The translations under genes were made by a program, and so were the position numbers. Source: Lachnospiraceae bacterium (GTDB lineage Bacteria > Bacillota > Clostridia > Lachnospirales > Lachnospiraceae). From it: a DNA stretch of 35,566 bases. The notes under the pieces are model-generated. The model was given only the letters and a program-made list of their open reading frames with translations, was not told where the DNA came from and did no database searches. The stretch covers positions 1-35,566 of the forward strand of contig JAFYAS010000009.1 in the NCBI GenBank assembly GCA_017540605.1, given 5' to 3'. Below, piece by piece: positions 24,374 through 32,406 of this stretch; positions within the stretch are counted from its first letter, which is position 1, and every line of letters starts with the position of its first letter.

Positions 24374-25741
24374 ATGGTTTACATAGCAAGAATTATCACT
24401 CTGATATTCGATATGTTTTCAACTATCCTCTTTTTTAATACCATGTTAAAAAAGAAAACAAGCAAATTCATAAATCTTATATTGTGTACTATACTGGGAA
24501 TCGAAATACTGTCAGGAGAATACCTATCGGCTATCACAGCCGGAAATAATTCTATCGGCAAAAACATATTGTTTGTCTGTTTTAATCTGCTCTTTCTGTT
24601 GTTGATCAGCTTTTGTTATGAATGCAGCGTTGTAAGACATAGAGTTTTTGCCGTTGTATCATACTATGCTCTCGGCGCCATCAGCGAGATATTTTTCGCC
24701 ATTGTTTTTTTTACCATCAACAGTCAATTAAAAGAAAGCTCAAGCTTCATGATAGATACTGAGATCACCTTCGGGGCAAGTATAATAAACTTCCTTCTTG
24801 TTTGTATGATCATCACCTACAAAAAAAAGAAAAGCAAAGCTATGCCTATTAAGTACACATTGTTGGTATTTATTACTCCTATATCAACACTCTTGATAAT
24901 GTTTATCATGCCACTTTATGTCCTTGATATAGCCACCTTCTCTTCCATGGTACTTCCCGGTCTTATCGGACTTTTATTTGTGAACATACTCAATTACTAC
25001 CTTCTGGATAGCGTGCTGGAAAATCACGAAAAGGACAACAGAATAAAGACTATCGAACGACAACTTAAAGAACAGGAAGAAAAATATGATCAGCTTTCAG
25101 ATGCATATAAACAAACAAGAAGAATCATCCATGATGTTAAACAGCACAACAACTACGTTATAGGATGCCTTGAAAGGAAGGAATATGACGACCTGGCCGA
25201 TACCCTTCGAACCAATATAAAAGAGATTGAAGATAAATACATTTTCGCTAACACCGGAAATCTAGTCATAGATACCTTTGTCAACAATTTTGCGGCAACA
25301 TGCAAAAAGTACGATATAGATTTCCAATTCGACCTTTCGGTAGATTGCGATAGGGTTCCCATACCGGATTACGACCTCTGCATCATCATAGGAAACCTTT
25401 TCGACAACTGTCTAAATGCTAACAATTCCCTACCGGATGGAATTCATAAATACATGAAGGTAATCATCGCAACCAAAGAAAACTTTCTTGTAATCAAGAT
25501 CAACAATCCCATTATACCTGAAGATGTCAGAAGTGTTCATAACAATCTGTATCACGGTTACGGTCTTGAAAATGTAAAATTCATGTGCGAAAAATATATG
25601 GGACTCTACAATTGCAAGAAAAAAGAGGATTACAGCTCTACTGTCTGCATACCCATTCCTCAATCAGAAACCGGACTCCGCATACAACGTGCAACAGAGC
25701 CCGGTCTTAAATACGATATTAAGATGCTTAAGGATGATTGA
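24374..25741 (+). CDS. agrC: AgrC-type GHKL sensor histidine kinase
   Basis: 455 residues. About six membrane helices fill residues 1-215, followed by a coiled stretch (about 216-250), the phosphoacceptor His253 in R-R-I-I-H-D-V-K-Q-H-N-N and a GHKL ATPase domain with the N-box I-I-G-N-L-F-D-N-C-L-N-A and a late G-Y-G-L-E-N-V motif. This is the AgrC layout: the sensor domain should bind the cyclic peptide of the divergent agrD. The frame is open from 24299, but GGAG stands before the ATG at 24374, which lies 13 nt after the agrA stop. Confidence 0.92.
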   Translation: MVYIARIITLIFDMFSTILFFNTMLKKKTSKFINLILCTILGIEILSGEYLSAITAGNNSIGKNILFVCFNLLFLLLISFCYECSVVRHRVFAVVSYYALGAISEIFFAIVFFTINSQLKESSSFMIDTEITFGASIINFLLVCMIITYKKKKSKAMPIKYTLLVFITPISTLLIMFIMPLYVLDIATFSSMVLPGLIGLLFVNILNYYLLDSVLENHEKDNRIKTIERQLKEQEEKYDQLSDAYKQTRRIIHDVKQHNNYVIGCLERKEYDDLADTLRTNIKEIEDKYIFANTGNLVIDTFVNNFAATCKKYDIDFQFDLSVDCDRVPIPDYDLCIIIGNLFDNCLNANNSLPDGIHKYMKVIIATKENFLVIKINNPIIPEDVRSVHNNLYHGYGLENVKFMCEKYMGLYNCKKKEDYSSTVCIPIPQSETGLRIQRATEPGLKYDIKMLKDD

Positions 25742-25782
25742 TGTAACTGTTCACTACAGCTCTGAACACTTGCTGATTATTA

Positions 25783-26370
25783 TCACCCTTCCATCTTCCC
25801 GACAATACAGCTTTTTTTGCAAAAACAGATACCATATGACTTCACGCCATAGTATCCGTCATCGAGGATTCCCTCCTCGTATTTACGAGTCTTGATCTGA
25901 TCAAAAGCTTCTTTGAGTCCATCTTCCATCTCATTAAACTTCTTTCTTACCTTCACCTCAAAGATAATGGCAGGATCCTTCGGGCGATCGGGGTAAAGTG
26001 TAATGTCAGGTCGGCCGATACCTTCTTCCCTATTTGACTGCGGAGAATAGTAGGGGACGCCATATAGCAGAGACAAGAAGAAGCCATGATAGAAGGATTC
26101 TTCACTGTCAAATGTGCTTATGGTCTTTTGAAGAAGTCCGCTTACATAGTCAGCAATAGCATCGGTGTCTCCATCCAAAACAGCCTTAACCAGAGCTGTT
26201 CTGTCGGTATCCTTCACCTGTTTTTCAAACAAGGTTCTGATATGATCCTCGTATATACAAGCTACTTCCATATTGGGTATCTTCATGGTCAGATAGATAT
26301 CTTCACCTTCAAATCTTTCCGACACTTTCTTCATATACCCGGTAAAGAAGAGCAAATTCCAAAGCATCAT
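25783..26370 (-). pseudogene. C-terminal remnant of an AAA-ATPase/PD-(D/E)XK nuclease-superfamily protein
   Basis: 195 codons matching only the C-terminal part of the large AAA-ATPase-like plus PDDEXK family, whose full members are about 520-570 residues. The frame begins inside the linker (N-L-L-F-F-T-G-Y-M) with no ribosome binding site, and the ATPase part with Walker motifs is absent. The nuclease-like part is intact on paper: G-R-P-D-I-T-L, then I-I-F-E-V-K-V and Q-I-K-T-R-K-Y, then G-I-C-F-C-K-K-S-C. The missing 5' two thirds are not found in the flanking 120 nt. A recent decay product is likely, although a stand-alone small nuclease cannot be excluded. Confidence 0.75.
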
Positions 26371-26432
26371 TTGTAAACACTATACCACAAACCATATACT
26401 CTCACAATCAGAAAAATCGTGAAAATCCCCAA

Positions 26433-26461
26433 ATGACAAGCCACTTTATGTATGTTATAAT
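26433..26461 (+). promoter_or_regulatory. Promoter of the tandem transglutaminase-like genes
   Basis: ATGACA (26433-26438), 17-nt spacer with TG at its end, perfect TATAAT (26456-26461), about 30 nt before the first ATG. A strong promoter with an extended -10. Confidence 0.65.
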
Positions 26462-26492
26462 CGTATCAGTTTTTGAAGAAAGGAAAAGAGCA

Positions 26493-27314
26493 ATGAATAC
26501 TAATCGGAGCAAAACTTTTTTTACATATATCAGATTGTTTGTTTTTGGTTTTTTGATCGTCAACTTGATCTCGATCGGAATGATGCCCTCGGCAAGCGCC
26601 AAGAAGAAAAAATCCGAATGGGTCACGACCAAGGACGGCAATACTTATTACTACAATAAAAACGGTGTCAAATCCACCAAGAAAAGATCAAATATCAAGG
26701 GAAAGTATTACTGCTTCAATAAAGAAGGAAAGCAGCGTGTGGGTTGGATAAAGTTCAAGGATCATTATAGCTTCTACCGTATCAAGCCCGGAAAGAAGGG
26801 CTATATGGTGACAGATCAAACTGTAAACGGCATAAAGATCAACAAGAACGGCTGGGCCGTGGACAACCTTGACAAAGCAGCCCTCCTCGCCAAAGCCAAT
26901 ACAATCGTTTCTTCCATCACCAACTTCAATATGAGTCAGGCGCAAAAAAACAGAGCCTGTTTCGTATACATCAAGAACAATATAAGGTGGCTGGATCTAT
27001 CCGATTTCAGAAAGGACATGAAGGATTGGGACAGATTCTATGCAAATTACGCACTCTTTAAAGGTCAAGGTGATTGTCATACCGATGGTTGCGGTTTTGC
27101 ATATATGGCAACTGCCGCAGGAGCAAAGAATGTATACGCAGTTTCCTCCGGAGGTCATGGTTGGGTTGAGATAAACGGATCCTTCTACGACCCCAACTGG
27201 TCACAGCATGACAACAATGTAGATAAATTTTACAATGTGCCAAAGAAGCTGAGTGGAAAAGACGGACGCCCCTCATGGGCTAGCTGCAGAGTATATATAA
27301 AAAGAATCGATTAA
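26493..27314 (+). CDS. Secreted transglutaminase-like protein with wall-binding-type repeats, paralogue 1
   Basis: 273 residues. Signal peptide to about residue 35 (cleavage near S-A-S-A-K). Then four short aromatic repeats (about 42-122) of the Y-Y-Y/F-x-x-x-G-x type known from glucan/choline-binding proteins, with G-W-I-K-F-K-D-H. The C-terminal transglutaminase-like fold (about 125-273) has the Cys195 site in G-Q-G-D-C, a second Cys200, His222 in G-G-H-G-W and Asp233 in F-Y-D-P-N-W, the expected Cys-His-Asp triad. The enzyme class allows protein cross-linking, amide hydrolysis or peptidase activity; which one is unknown. The frame to 26433 is rejected because AAAGGA precedes the ATG at 26493. 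Confidence 0.8.
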   Translation: MNTNRSKTFFTYIRLFVFGFLIVNLISIGMMPSASAKKKKSEWVTTKDGNTYYYNKNGVKSTKKRSNIKGKYYCFNKEGKQRVGWIKFKDHYSFYRIKPGKKGYMVTDQTVNGIKINKNGWAVDNLDKAALLAKANTIVSSITNFNMSQAQKNRACFVYIKNNIRWLDLSDFRKDMKDWDRFYANYALFKGQGDCHTDGCGFAYMATAAGAKNVYAVSSGGHGWVEINGSFYDPNWSQHDNNVDKFYNVPKKLSGKDGRPSWASCRVYIKRID

Positions 27315-27323
27315 GGAGACCAC

Positions 27324-28142
27324 ATGAATCATTTAGGCTTTATCACTTCATCAAAAACAAAAAAACTATTCACACTGTTCATACTTATTGCAGGCTTCAT
27401 ACTCCTGATGCCCAATCCAAAGGCACAAGCTCAAAGGAAGCGCGGTTGGGTCCAAAATACAAAAGGTCGCATATTCTATTATGACGGCGCAGGACGTAGG
27501 GCTCGCTCGAAAAAGAAACTGATCGGACGTCATTTTTACTACTTCGATACCAATGGAAGACAACATATCGGCTGGATAAAGATCAAGGATCACTACTGCT
27601 ACTACAACCTGCAACGTGGCAAGAGCGGATACCTTGTAAAGAACAAAACCGTAAACGGCATAAAGATTGATGAGAACGGATATGCAGTTGATAATCTTGA
27701 AAAGGTCAGACTATTGGCAGAGGCCAATAGGATCGCATTTTCACTTACCAATTTCAACATGACACAAAGAGAAAAAAATATGGAATGTTTCCTTTATATC
27801 AAGGACAAGACCAACTGGAGAAATCTAAAGGGCTTTAGAACAGAGAACAAGGATTGGGATATATTCTATGCCGAGTATGCTTTATTCAAAAACACCGGTG
27901 ACTGCTATTCAGGCGGCTGCGCATTTGCCTATATGGCCGCAGCAATCGGCAACAAAAATGTATATGCAGAATCATCCGGAGGTCACGGTTGGTGCACCAT
28001 TGATGAGATGTTCTACGATCCCAACTGGTCTTGGGCACAGAAAAATGTAGACGATTACTTTGAGGTTCCCGCATCATTAAGCGGTAAGGGCGGAAGACCT
28101 TCTTGGGCTAAGCACAGACTATACAGGAAACGAATTGACTGA
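27324..28142 (+). CDS. Secreted transglutaminase-like protein with wall-binding-type repeats, paralogue 2
   Basis: 272 residues, same build as its neighbours: signal peptide (cleavage near A-Q-A-Q), aromatic repeats (about 40-122) and a transglutaminase-like domain with Cys194 in G-D-C-Y-S-G-G-C, His221 in G-G-H-G-W-C and Asp232 in F-Y-D-P-N-W. Unlike paralogue 1 it has Cys instead of Val directly after G-H-G-W, a feature shared with paralogue 3. It begins 9 nt after the previous stop, with AAGGAGA as its ribosome binding site, so the three form one operon. Tandem duplication with later divergence is evident. Confidence 0.8.
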   Translation: MNHLGFITSSKTKKLFTLFILIAGFILLMPNPKAQAQRKRGWVQNTKGRIFYYDGAGRRARSKKKLIGRHFYYFDTNGRQHIGWIKIKDHYCYYNLQRGKSGYLVKNKTVNGIKIDENGYAVDNLEKVRLLAEANRIAFSLTNFNMTQREKNMECFLYIKDKTNWRNLKGFRTENKDWDIFYAEYALFKNTGDCYSGGCAFAYMAAAIGNKNVYAESSGGHGWCTIDEMFYDPNWSWAQKNVDDYFEVPASLSGKGGRPSWAKHRLYRKRID

Positions 28143-28173
28143 TCTACTTTTTTAGCAGTTGAAAGGATAAGAA

Positions 28174-28992
28174 ATGAAAACAAAAAAAACAAATCTCAGA
28201 TTCACAAAGCTTTTGATCCTTTGCTTCCTAATGATCAATGTATTTGTACCTAAAATGAACACTCAGGTTCAAGCCAAAAAGAAATACAAAGCCGAATGGG
28301 TCACAGCAAAAAACGGACGTGTCTACTACTATGATAAAAAGGGCAACAAGGTAAACAAAAAGAAAAGAATGATAGGTGATAAGCAATATAGCTTTGACAA
28401 AGAAGGAAATCAGCGTGTCGGCTGGATCCAATACAAGGATCATGTGAGCTTTTACAATATCAAGCCCGGAAAGAAGGGCTATATGGTTAAAAGCGAAACC
28501 ATCAACGGCATCGAAATAGACGAAAGAGGCTACGCTGTAACCAACATAGAAAAAGCTAAGCTTTTAGCCAAGGCCAACGATATAGCCTTTTCCTTCACAA
28601 ACTTCAATATGACTCAGGATCAAAAGAACAAAGCCTGTTTCATGTATGTCAGAGATAAGACTGATTGGCGAAACATTGGCAGCTTTCAAAGCAGAAATGC
28701 CAACTGGGATCTTTATTATGCCTCTTACGGAATCTACAAAGGCTATGGTGACTGTTACACAGGCGGTTGCAGCTTCGCATATATGGCTACAGCTGTAGGC
28801 TCAAAAAATGTATATGCTGAATCCTCAGGGGGGCACGGCTGGTGCACCATAGACGGATACTTCTATGATCCCAACTGGTCATGGGCTACAAAGAGCGTTG
28901 ATAAGTACTTCAAGATAACCGCATCCCTAAGTGGAAAAAGCGGACGTCCAAATTGGGCAAGACACAGGACCTACAAAAAAAGAGTAGACTAA
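28174..28992 (+). CDS. Secreted transglutaminase-like protein with wall-binding-type repeats, paralogue 3
   Basis: 272 residues. Signal peptide (cleavage near V-Q-A-K), lysine-rich aromatic repeats (about 38-122) and a transglutaminase-like domain with Cys194 in G-D-C-Y-T-G-G-C, His221 in G-G-H-G-W-C and Asp232 in F-Y-D-P-N-W. All three paralogues keep T-N-F-N-M at the start of the domain and end in a basic segment with R-P-S/N-W-A and a final Y-x-K-R. GAAAGGATAAGAA gives the ribosome binding site. Last gene before the bidirectional terminator at 29004-29042. Confidence 0.8.
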   Translation: MKTKKTNLRFTKLLILCFLMINVFVPKMNTQVQAKKKYKAEWVTAKNGRVYYYDKKGNKVNKKKRMIGDKQYSFDKEGNQRVGWIQYKDHVSFYNIKPGKKGYMVKSETINGIEIDERGYAVTNIEKAKLLAKANDIAFSFTNFNMTQDQKNKACFMYVRDKTDWRNIGSFQSRNANWDLYYASYGIYKGYGDCYTGGCSFAYMATAVGSKNVYAESSGGHGWCTIDGYFYDPNWSWATKSVDKYFKITASLSGKSGRPNWARHRTYKKRVD

Positions 28993-29003
28993 TAACGGAA
29001 AAG

Positions 29004-29042
29004 TAAAAACGGGTTGCTCGTTAATTGAGCAATCCGTTTTTT
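29004..29042. terminator. Bidirectional terminator, overlapping the end of the acidic lipoprotein gene
   Basis: Arms AACGGGTTGCTC and GAGCAATCCGTT (one G-T pair) around a 7-nt loop, with A and T runs on the two sides. The stop codon of the minus-strand lipoprotein gene (29021-29023) lies in the loop, so this gene's last codons form the upstream half of the stem. Confidence 0.85.
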
Positions 29043-29455
29043 AAACACTTTTTATCTTTTTTCTTGGTATCTTCCTTCTTGCTACCTGAGGCTTTCTTGT
29101 CAGATGATGAAGACTTTTTTTCAGTCTTTGAAGAATCCTTCTTTGATTCTTCAGTAGTAGCTCCGGCAGTATCCTCTTCACTTTCGGCTTCAGAGCTTAC
29201 CTCTTCAGTTTCTTTTACTTCCTCAGTAGCTTCTGCCTCTGTGTTCTCCGCTGTTTCACTTGCTTCCTCGGAAGTATCAGATACAGGACCTATATCCCCT
29301 GTTTTTTCTTCCGCCGTATCCTCTGACTTTTCTTCTGCTACCGTAGTTGCCTGTGTATCAGTGGTATCTGCCTTTGAATCATTACCACAGGCAGCAAGTC
29401 CTATACCCATAGACAGTACTGCTATAGCAAGCAGAATCCTTCTATTCTTTTTCAT
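29021..29455 (-). CDS. Acidic low-complexity lipoprotein
   Basis: 144 residues. Lipobox L-A-A-C places the lipidated residue at Cys23. The mature part has no fold that can be seen: residues about 30-105 are rich in E, T, S and A, and the tail (about 106-138) is rich in K and S, ending C-L-K-N-G-L-L-N inside the terminator stem. It looks like a charged, disordered surface tether. It begins 5 nt after the stop of the transglutaminase-like gene and is the last gene of the Dlt-like operon. Function unknown; the low-complexity part also creates a long false frame on the plus strand. Confidence 0.65.
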   Translation of the reverse strand: MKKNRRILLAIAVLSMGIGLAACGNDSKADTTDTQATTVAEEKSEDTAEEKTGDIGPVSDTSEEASETAENTEAEATEEVKETEEVSSEAESEEDTAGATTEESKKDSSKTEKKSSSSDKKASGSKKEDTKKKDKKCLKNGLLN

Positions 29456-29460
29456 AGCCT

Positions 29461-30654
29461 CTATATCTCCTTCTTATTCTTTGAGAAATATCTGTAATGT
29501 CCCTTTGCTCCGTATGAGAACTTCCATCCCGCCTTATGTGTGCCTTCAAAGTTCGGATCAAACACATAGGTCTTCTTTCCCATCTTGATAGTCACCCACG
29601 CATGAGCTCCAAAGTCAGCAGGCTTTCCATCCTTTAAGGCCTGAGGCACATATCCTCTTACTAAAGTAGCCTTATAGCCAAGAGCCTTAGCCATCATAGC
29701 AAAGGTAGCTGCCTGACAATTACAATCTCCCTTGCCCTTTGTAAATCCATAATAGCTATAGTATTCAAGAGCTTCCTTGTCTGTTTTGATCGACTTGGAA
29801 ATATTGACATACTTAAGACCGGCAGACCACTTAAATGCTTTCTTTAAGCAGGAAAGCTTTTTCTTTTCTGTAGCATTCTCCTTGGGATAGGCACCAAGCT
29901 TTTTAAGCTTCTTTACTGCCTGTGCCTCAAAAAGATCCCACTCGGATGTACCCTTGATATTCACATCATTAGGAATGGCACCATCCATATGATAAATGCC
30001 TGACTCAGTGTTATGAGTAAGGGATATCACGAAGTTATCATAATAATAGTTGTAGCCCTTGTATCTTTTTACGATATCCTCAGAAAGCTCCTCATCCTCT
30101 TTAAGATCAAAGGGGTTGCAGGAAGCAGTTGACCTTACCTTTAAGGGCTTTCCAAAAAGAGTCTCTATCTCTTCTGGCATAGTCTCAGAAAGTCTTCCGG
30201 CTTTAACACATTGCTGATATTCCTTCGACTTGGCATCATCATAAACGCCGTTCTTTTTATTAAAGAATACAAGCCTGGTATCTGTTGACCACAGCCCCTT
30301 CACATTGTGGCCGTTCTCATCAAAACCATACTTCTTGCCCTTAATAGCCTTTACCACAACCTTAGTTGTTCTCATTCCCGCAAAGCTTGATGCTTTATAT
30401 GCCTTACCATTCTTTCCAAAGTAATATTTGAATTTGCCGTTCTTTCCTTCTACGGTCTTCCACGCATTCTTAATTTTTTTTCCATTCTTCAGATAGTAAA
30501 GCTCAAAGCCATCAAGATTTTCCTTTTTTTCAAGACCTGTATATTTTACTTCAGAATCATTCGACGCATGAGCATCACAAAAACCGGAAACAAATGCAAA
30601 TGAAGCAGTCAGAACAAAAAGCGTCGAAAGCATTATTCCTTTTGATCTTTTCAT
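29461..30654 (-). CDS. Secreted transglutaminase-like protein of the Dlt-like operon
   Basis: 397 residues. Signal peptide to about residue 31 (A-H-A-S). Aromatic/Gly repeats (about 45-135) of the same kind as in the three plus-strand paralogues, with K-Y-Y-F-G-K-N-G-K-A and K-Y-G-F-D-E-N-G-H. A helical spacer follows, then a transglutaminase-like domain (about 255-397) with the catalytic Cys in K-G-D-C-N-C-Q-A, His in G-A-H-A-W-V-T-I and Asp in V-F-D-P-N-F. The start codon overlaps the acyl carrier protein stop by four bases, so it is part of the acylation operon; it may act on wall or surface proteins. Substrate unknown. Confidence 0.8.
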   Translation of the reverse strand: MKRSKGIMLSTLFVLTASFAFVSGFCDAHASNDSEVKYTGLEKKENLDGFELYYLKNGKKIKNAWKTVEGKNGKFKYYFGKNGKAYKASSFAGMRTTKVVVKAIKGKKYGFDENGHNVKGLWSTDTRLVFFNKKNGVYDDAKSKEYQQCVKAGRLSETMPEEIETLFGKPLKVRSTASCNPFDLKEDEELSEDIVKRYKGYNYYYDNFVISLTHNTESGIYHMDGAIPNDVNIKGTSEWDLFEAQAVKKLKKLGAYPKENATEKKKLSCLKKAFKWSAGLKYVNISKSIKTDKEALEYYSYYGFTKGKGDCNCQAATFAMMAKALGYKATLVRGYVPQALKDGKPADFGAHAWVTIKMGKKTYVFDPNFEGTHKAGWKFSYGAKGHYRYFSKNKKEI

Positions 30655-30890
30655 GCCTTACCGCCTTTCAGTCTGTTTATCATCTCCCATATAGCCTCAG
30701 CTGAATTGAAATTCTCAGGAATGATATCAGCAGGTGTAAGCTTGATACCATAGGTATCGCTGATCTCACTTACTATAGATATAACAGCAAAGGATGAAAT
30801 AAGCTTGTCATCCATCAATGCCTTCTCATTCTCAAAATCCACATCGGGACAAATATCCTCTAAAATCTCCATCAATTCTTCCATGATCAT
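30651..30890 (-). CDS. Acyl carrier protein, DltC-like
   Basis: 79 residues, four-helix carrier protein with I-S-S-F-A-V-I-S-I-V where Ser33 is the expected 4'-phosphopantetheine site; the Asp normally before it (D-S) is Ser32. The later D-I-I-P-E-N-F-N-S-A-E-A-I-W supports a DltC-type protein. It should receive an activated acyl or aminoacyl group from the adenylation enzyme just upstream and hand it to the MBOAT route. Start overlaps the upstream stop by four bases; an alternative start lies two codons in. The missing Asp deserves attention but the Ser itself is present. Confidence 0.85.
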   Translation of the reverse strand: MIMEELMEILEDICPDVDFENEKALMDDKLISSFAVISIVSEISDTYGIKLTPADIIPENFNSAEAIWEMINRLKGGKA

Positions 30891-32404
30891 TCTCCTTTTT
30901 TCATAAGCGATTCTTTTAACGCCTTCCTGTCAAGCTTTCCGTTGGCTGTCACAGGCAAGGCTTCCATCTGTCTGAAAACATTGGGTATCATAAAGTCCTG
31001 CAGGTATTTTTTTGCTTCCTTTACGATCTCCCTCTTTGCTATATCCCCCTGATAAAAGCATACGATCTTATTCTTTGCTTCGTCAAATACTACACAGCTT
31101 CTCTTTATCTCATCGATCTTTTCCAAAGCATTCTCGATCTCGCCAAGCTCTATCCTGTGACCCATGTGCTTTATCTGAAAATCCTTGCGACTTGCGAAGC
31201 ATAGGTTGCCATCTTCATCATAAAATGCCATATCTCCGGTTCGATAAATAGTTTCCATCCATTTTTTATTTAATGGATTCGGAACAAAGGCCTTTGCTGT
31301 CTGGATAGGATCATTGTAATACCCAAGAGCAAGGCAGGAACCGGCTACACATATCTCGCCCTCTTTGCCGTATTCTAATACTTCTCTATCATTTTCGTCA
31401 AGTAGAAATACCTTTTCATTGGGAAATGATTTTCCGATAGGTATCTTATCTCCGGCCTCGAATTCTCTATCTACCTCATAATATGTGCAGTTGCAGGTGA
31501 TCTCTGTGGGCCCGTAAAGGTTTACAAATCGAACCTCCGGGTAGTAGGATCTCCAATAATTATAATGCTTTACAGGCATTGCTTCGCCGGAAAACATGAT
31601 ACGCTTTATAGCTTTTGGAGTCTTATATGAAAGTCCGTCAAGTATCGATACGATACTTAAAGCTGATACTGCCCAGGTAAGATTCGTCACACCTTTTTCT
31701 TCAAGAAAATCCATAAGCTTCACCGGCACAGAAAAATAATCCTTCGGGATAAGCTCAACCGTCGCTCCTGTAGCAAGGCCTGAGTACAGATCCTTCACCG
31801 ACACATCAAAATCAAGCGGAGCCTGATTGCCGAGAACATCAGCTTCCGTTATATCAAAAATCCTTGTAAACTCATCGATAAAATCTATCACTGATCTGTG
31901 ACCAACTACTACACCCTTGGGGATACCGGTTGAACCTGAAGTAAAAAGAACATATAGAGGATCAGTGTCGAGATGTTGCTTTTCAATGATTTTAAGAATA
32001 CCTTCATCTTCCTGTCCCTTGATCAACTCTGAGGCATCGATTTTCTTCCCTGAAAACTCAAGACTATTCGCACATTCCTGATACTCCGATGTTGTCACAA
32101 GTATATCCGCCTCTAAAGTATTAAGTATCTGACTCAATCTTTTTTCAGGCTGCGCGGGATCAAGTATCACATAGAAACCGCCTGCAAATACAACTCCCAT
32201 CATCAGCTCCACAGTCAGAACATTTTTCTCCATAAGAAGTGGCACAGGTTTTCTGACACAATCATAAGCGGCAAGACTTGTACCTACGATCCTTCCCCTA
32301 TCATACAATTCCTTAAATGATATTGAAGTCTGTTCATCAGCAAAGGCGATTTTTTCAGGCACTCTCTCAGCCTGCTTTTTTAAGTACTCAAGTATATTGT
32401 TCAT
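30887..32404 (-). CDS. DltA-like adenylation enzyme (AMP-binding superfamily)
   Basis: 505 residues, the length of DltA. Core motifs: L-F-T-S-G-S-T-G-I-P-K-G (A3), N-L-Y-G-P-T-E-I-T-C-N (A5), Y-R-T-G-D (A7) and the late N-G-K-L-D-R-K (A10). The hinge region R-K-D-F-Q-I-K-H-M-G-H-R-I-E-L-G-E-I-E matches the DltA/NRPS class. It would activate an amino acid, in true DltA D-alanine, and load the carrier protein. Substrate specificity cannot be read reliably, so D-alanine is an inference from the operon. Starts 2 nt after the SGNH-gene stop. Confidence 0.9.
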   Translation of the reverse strand: MNNILEYLKKQAERVPEKIAFADEQTSISFKELYDRGRIVGTSLAAYDCVRKPVPLLMEKNVLTVELMMGVVFAGGFYVILDPAQPEKRLSQILNTLEADILVTTSEYQECANSLEFSGKKIDASELIKGQEDEGILKIIEKQHLDTDPLYVLFTSGSTGIPKGVVVGHRSVIDFIDEFTRIFDITEADVLGNQAPLDFDVSVKDLYSGLATGATVELIPKDYFSVPVKLMDFLEEKGVTNLTWAVSALSIVSILDGLSYKTPKAIKRIMFSGEAMPVKHYNYWRSYYPEVRFVNLYGPTEITCNCTYYEVDREFEAGDKIPIGKSFPNEKVFLLDENDREVLEYGKEGEICVAGSCLALGYYNDPIQTAKAFVPNPLNKKWMETIYRTGDMAFYDEDGNLCFASRKDFQIKHMGHRIELGEIENALEKIDEIKRSCVVFDEAKNKIVCFYQGDIAKREIVKEAKKYLQDFMIPNVFRQMEALPVTANGKLDRKALKESLMKKGE

Positions 32405-32406
32405 AT

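Noticed and set aside
29025-29588. 187-codon frame on the plus strand, rich in S and V
   Set aside because: It is the antisense of the low-complexity lipoprotein and of the end of the transglutaminase-like gene; no ribosome binding site and no recognisable fold.
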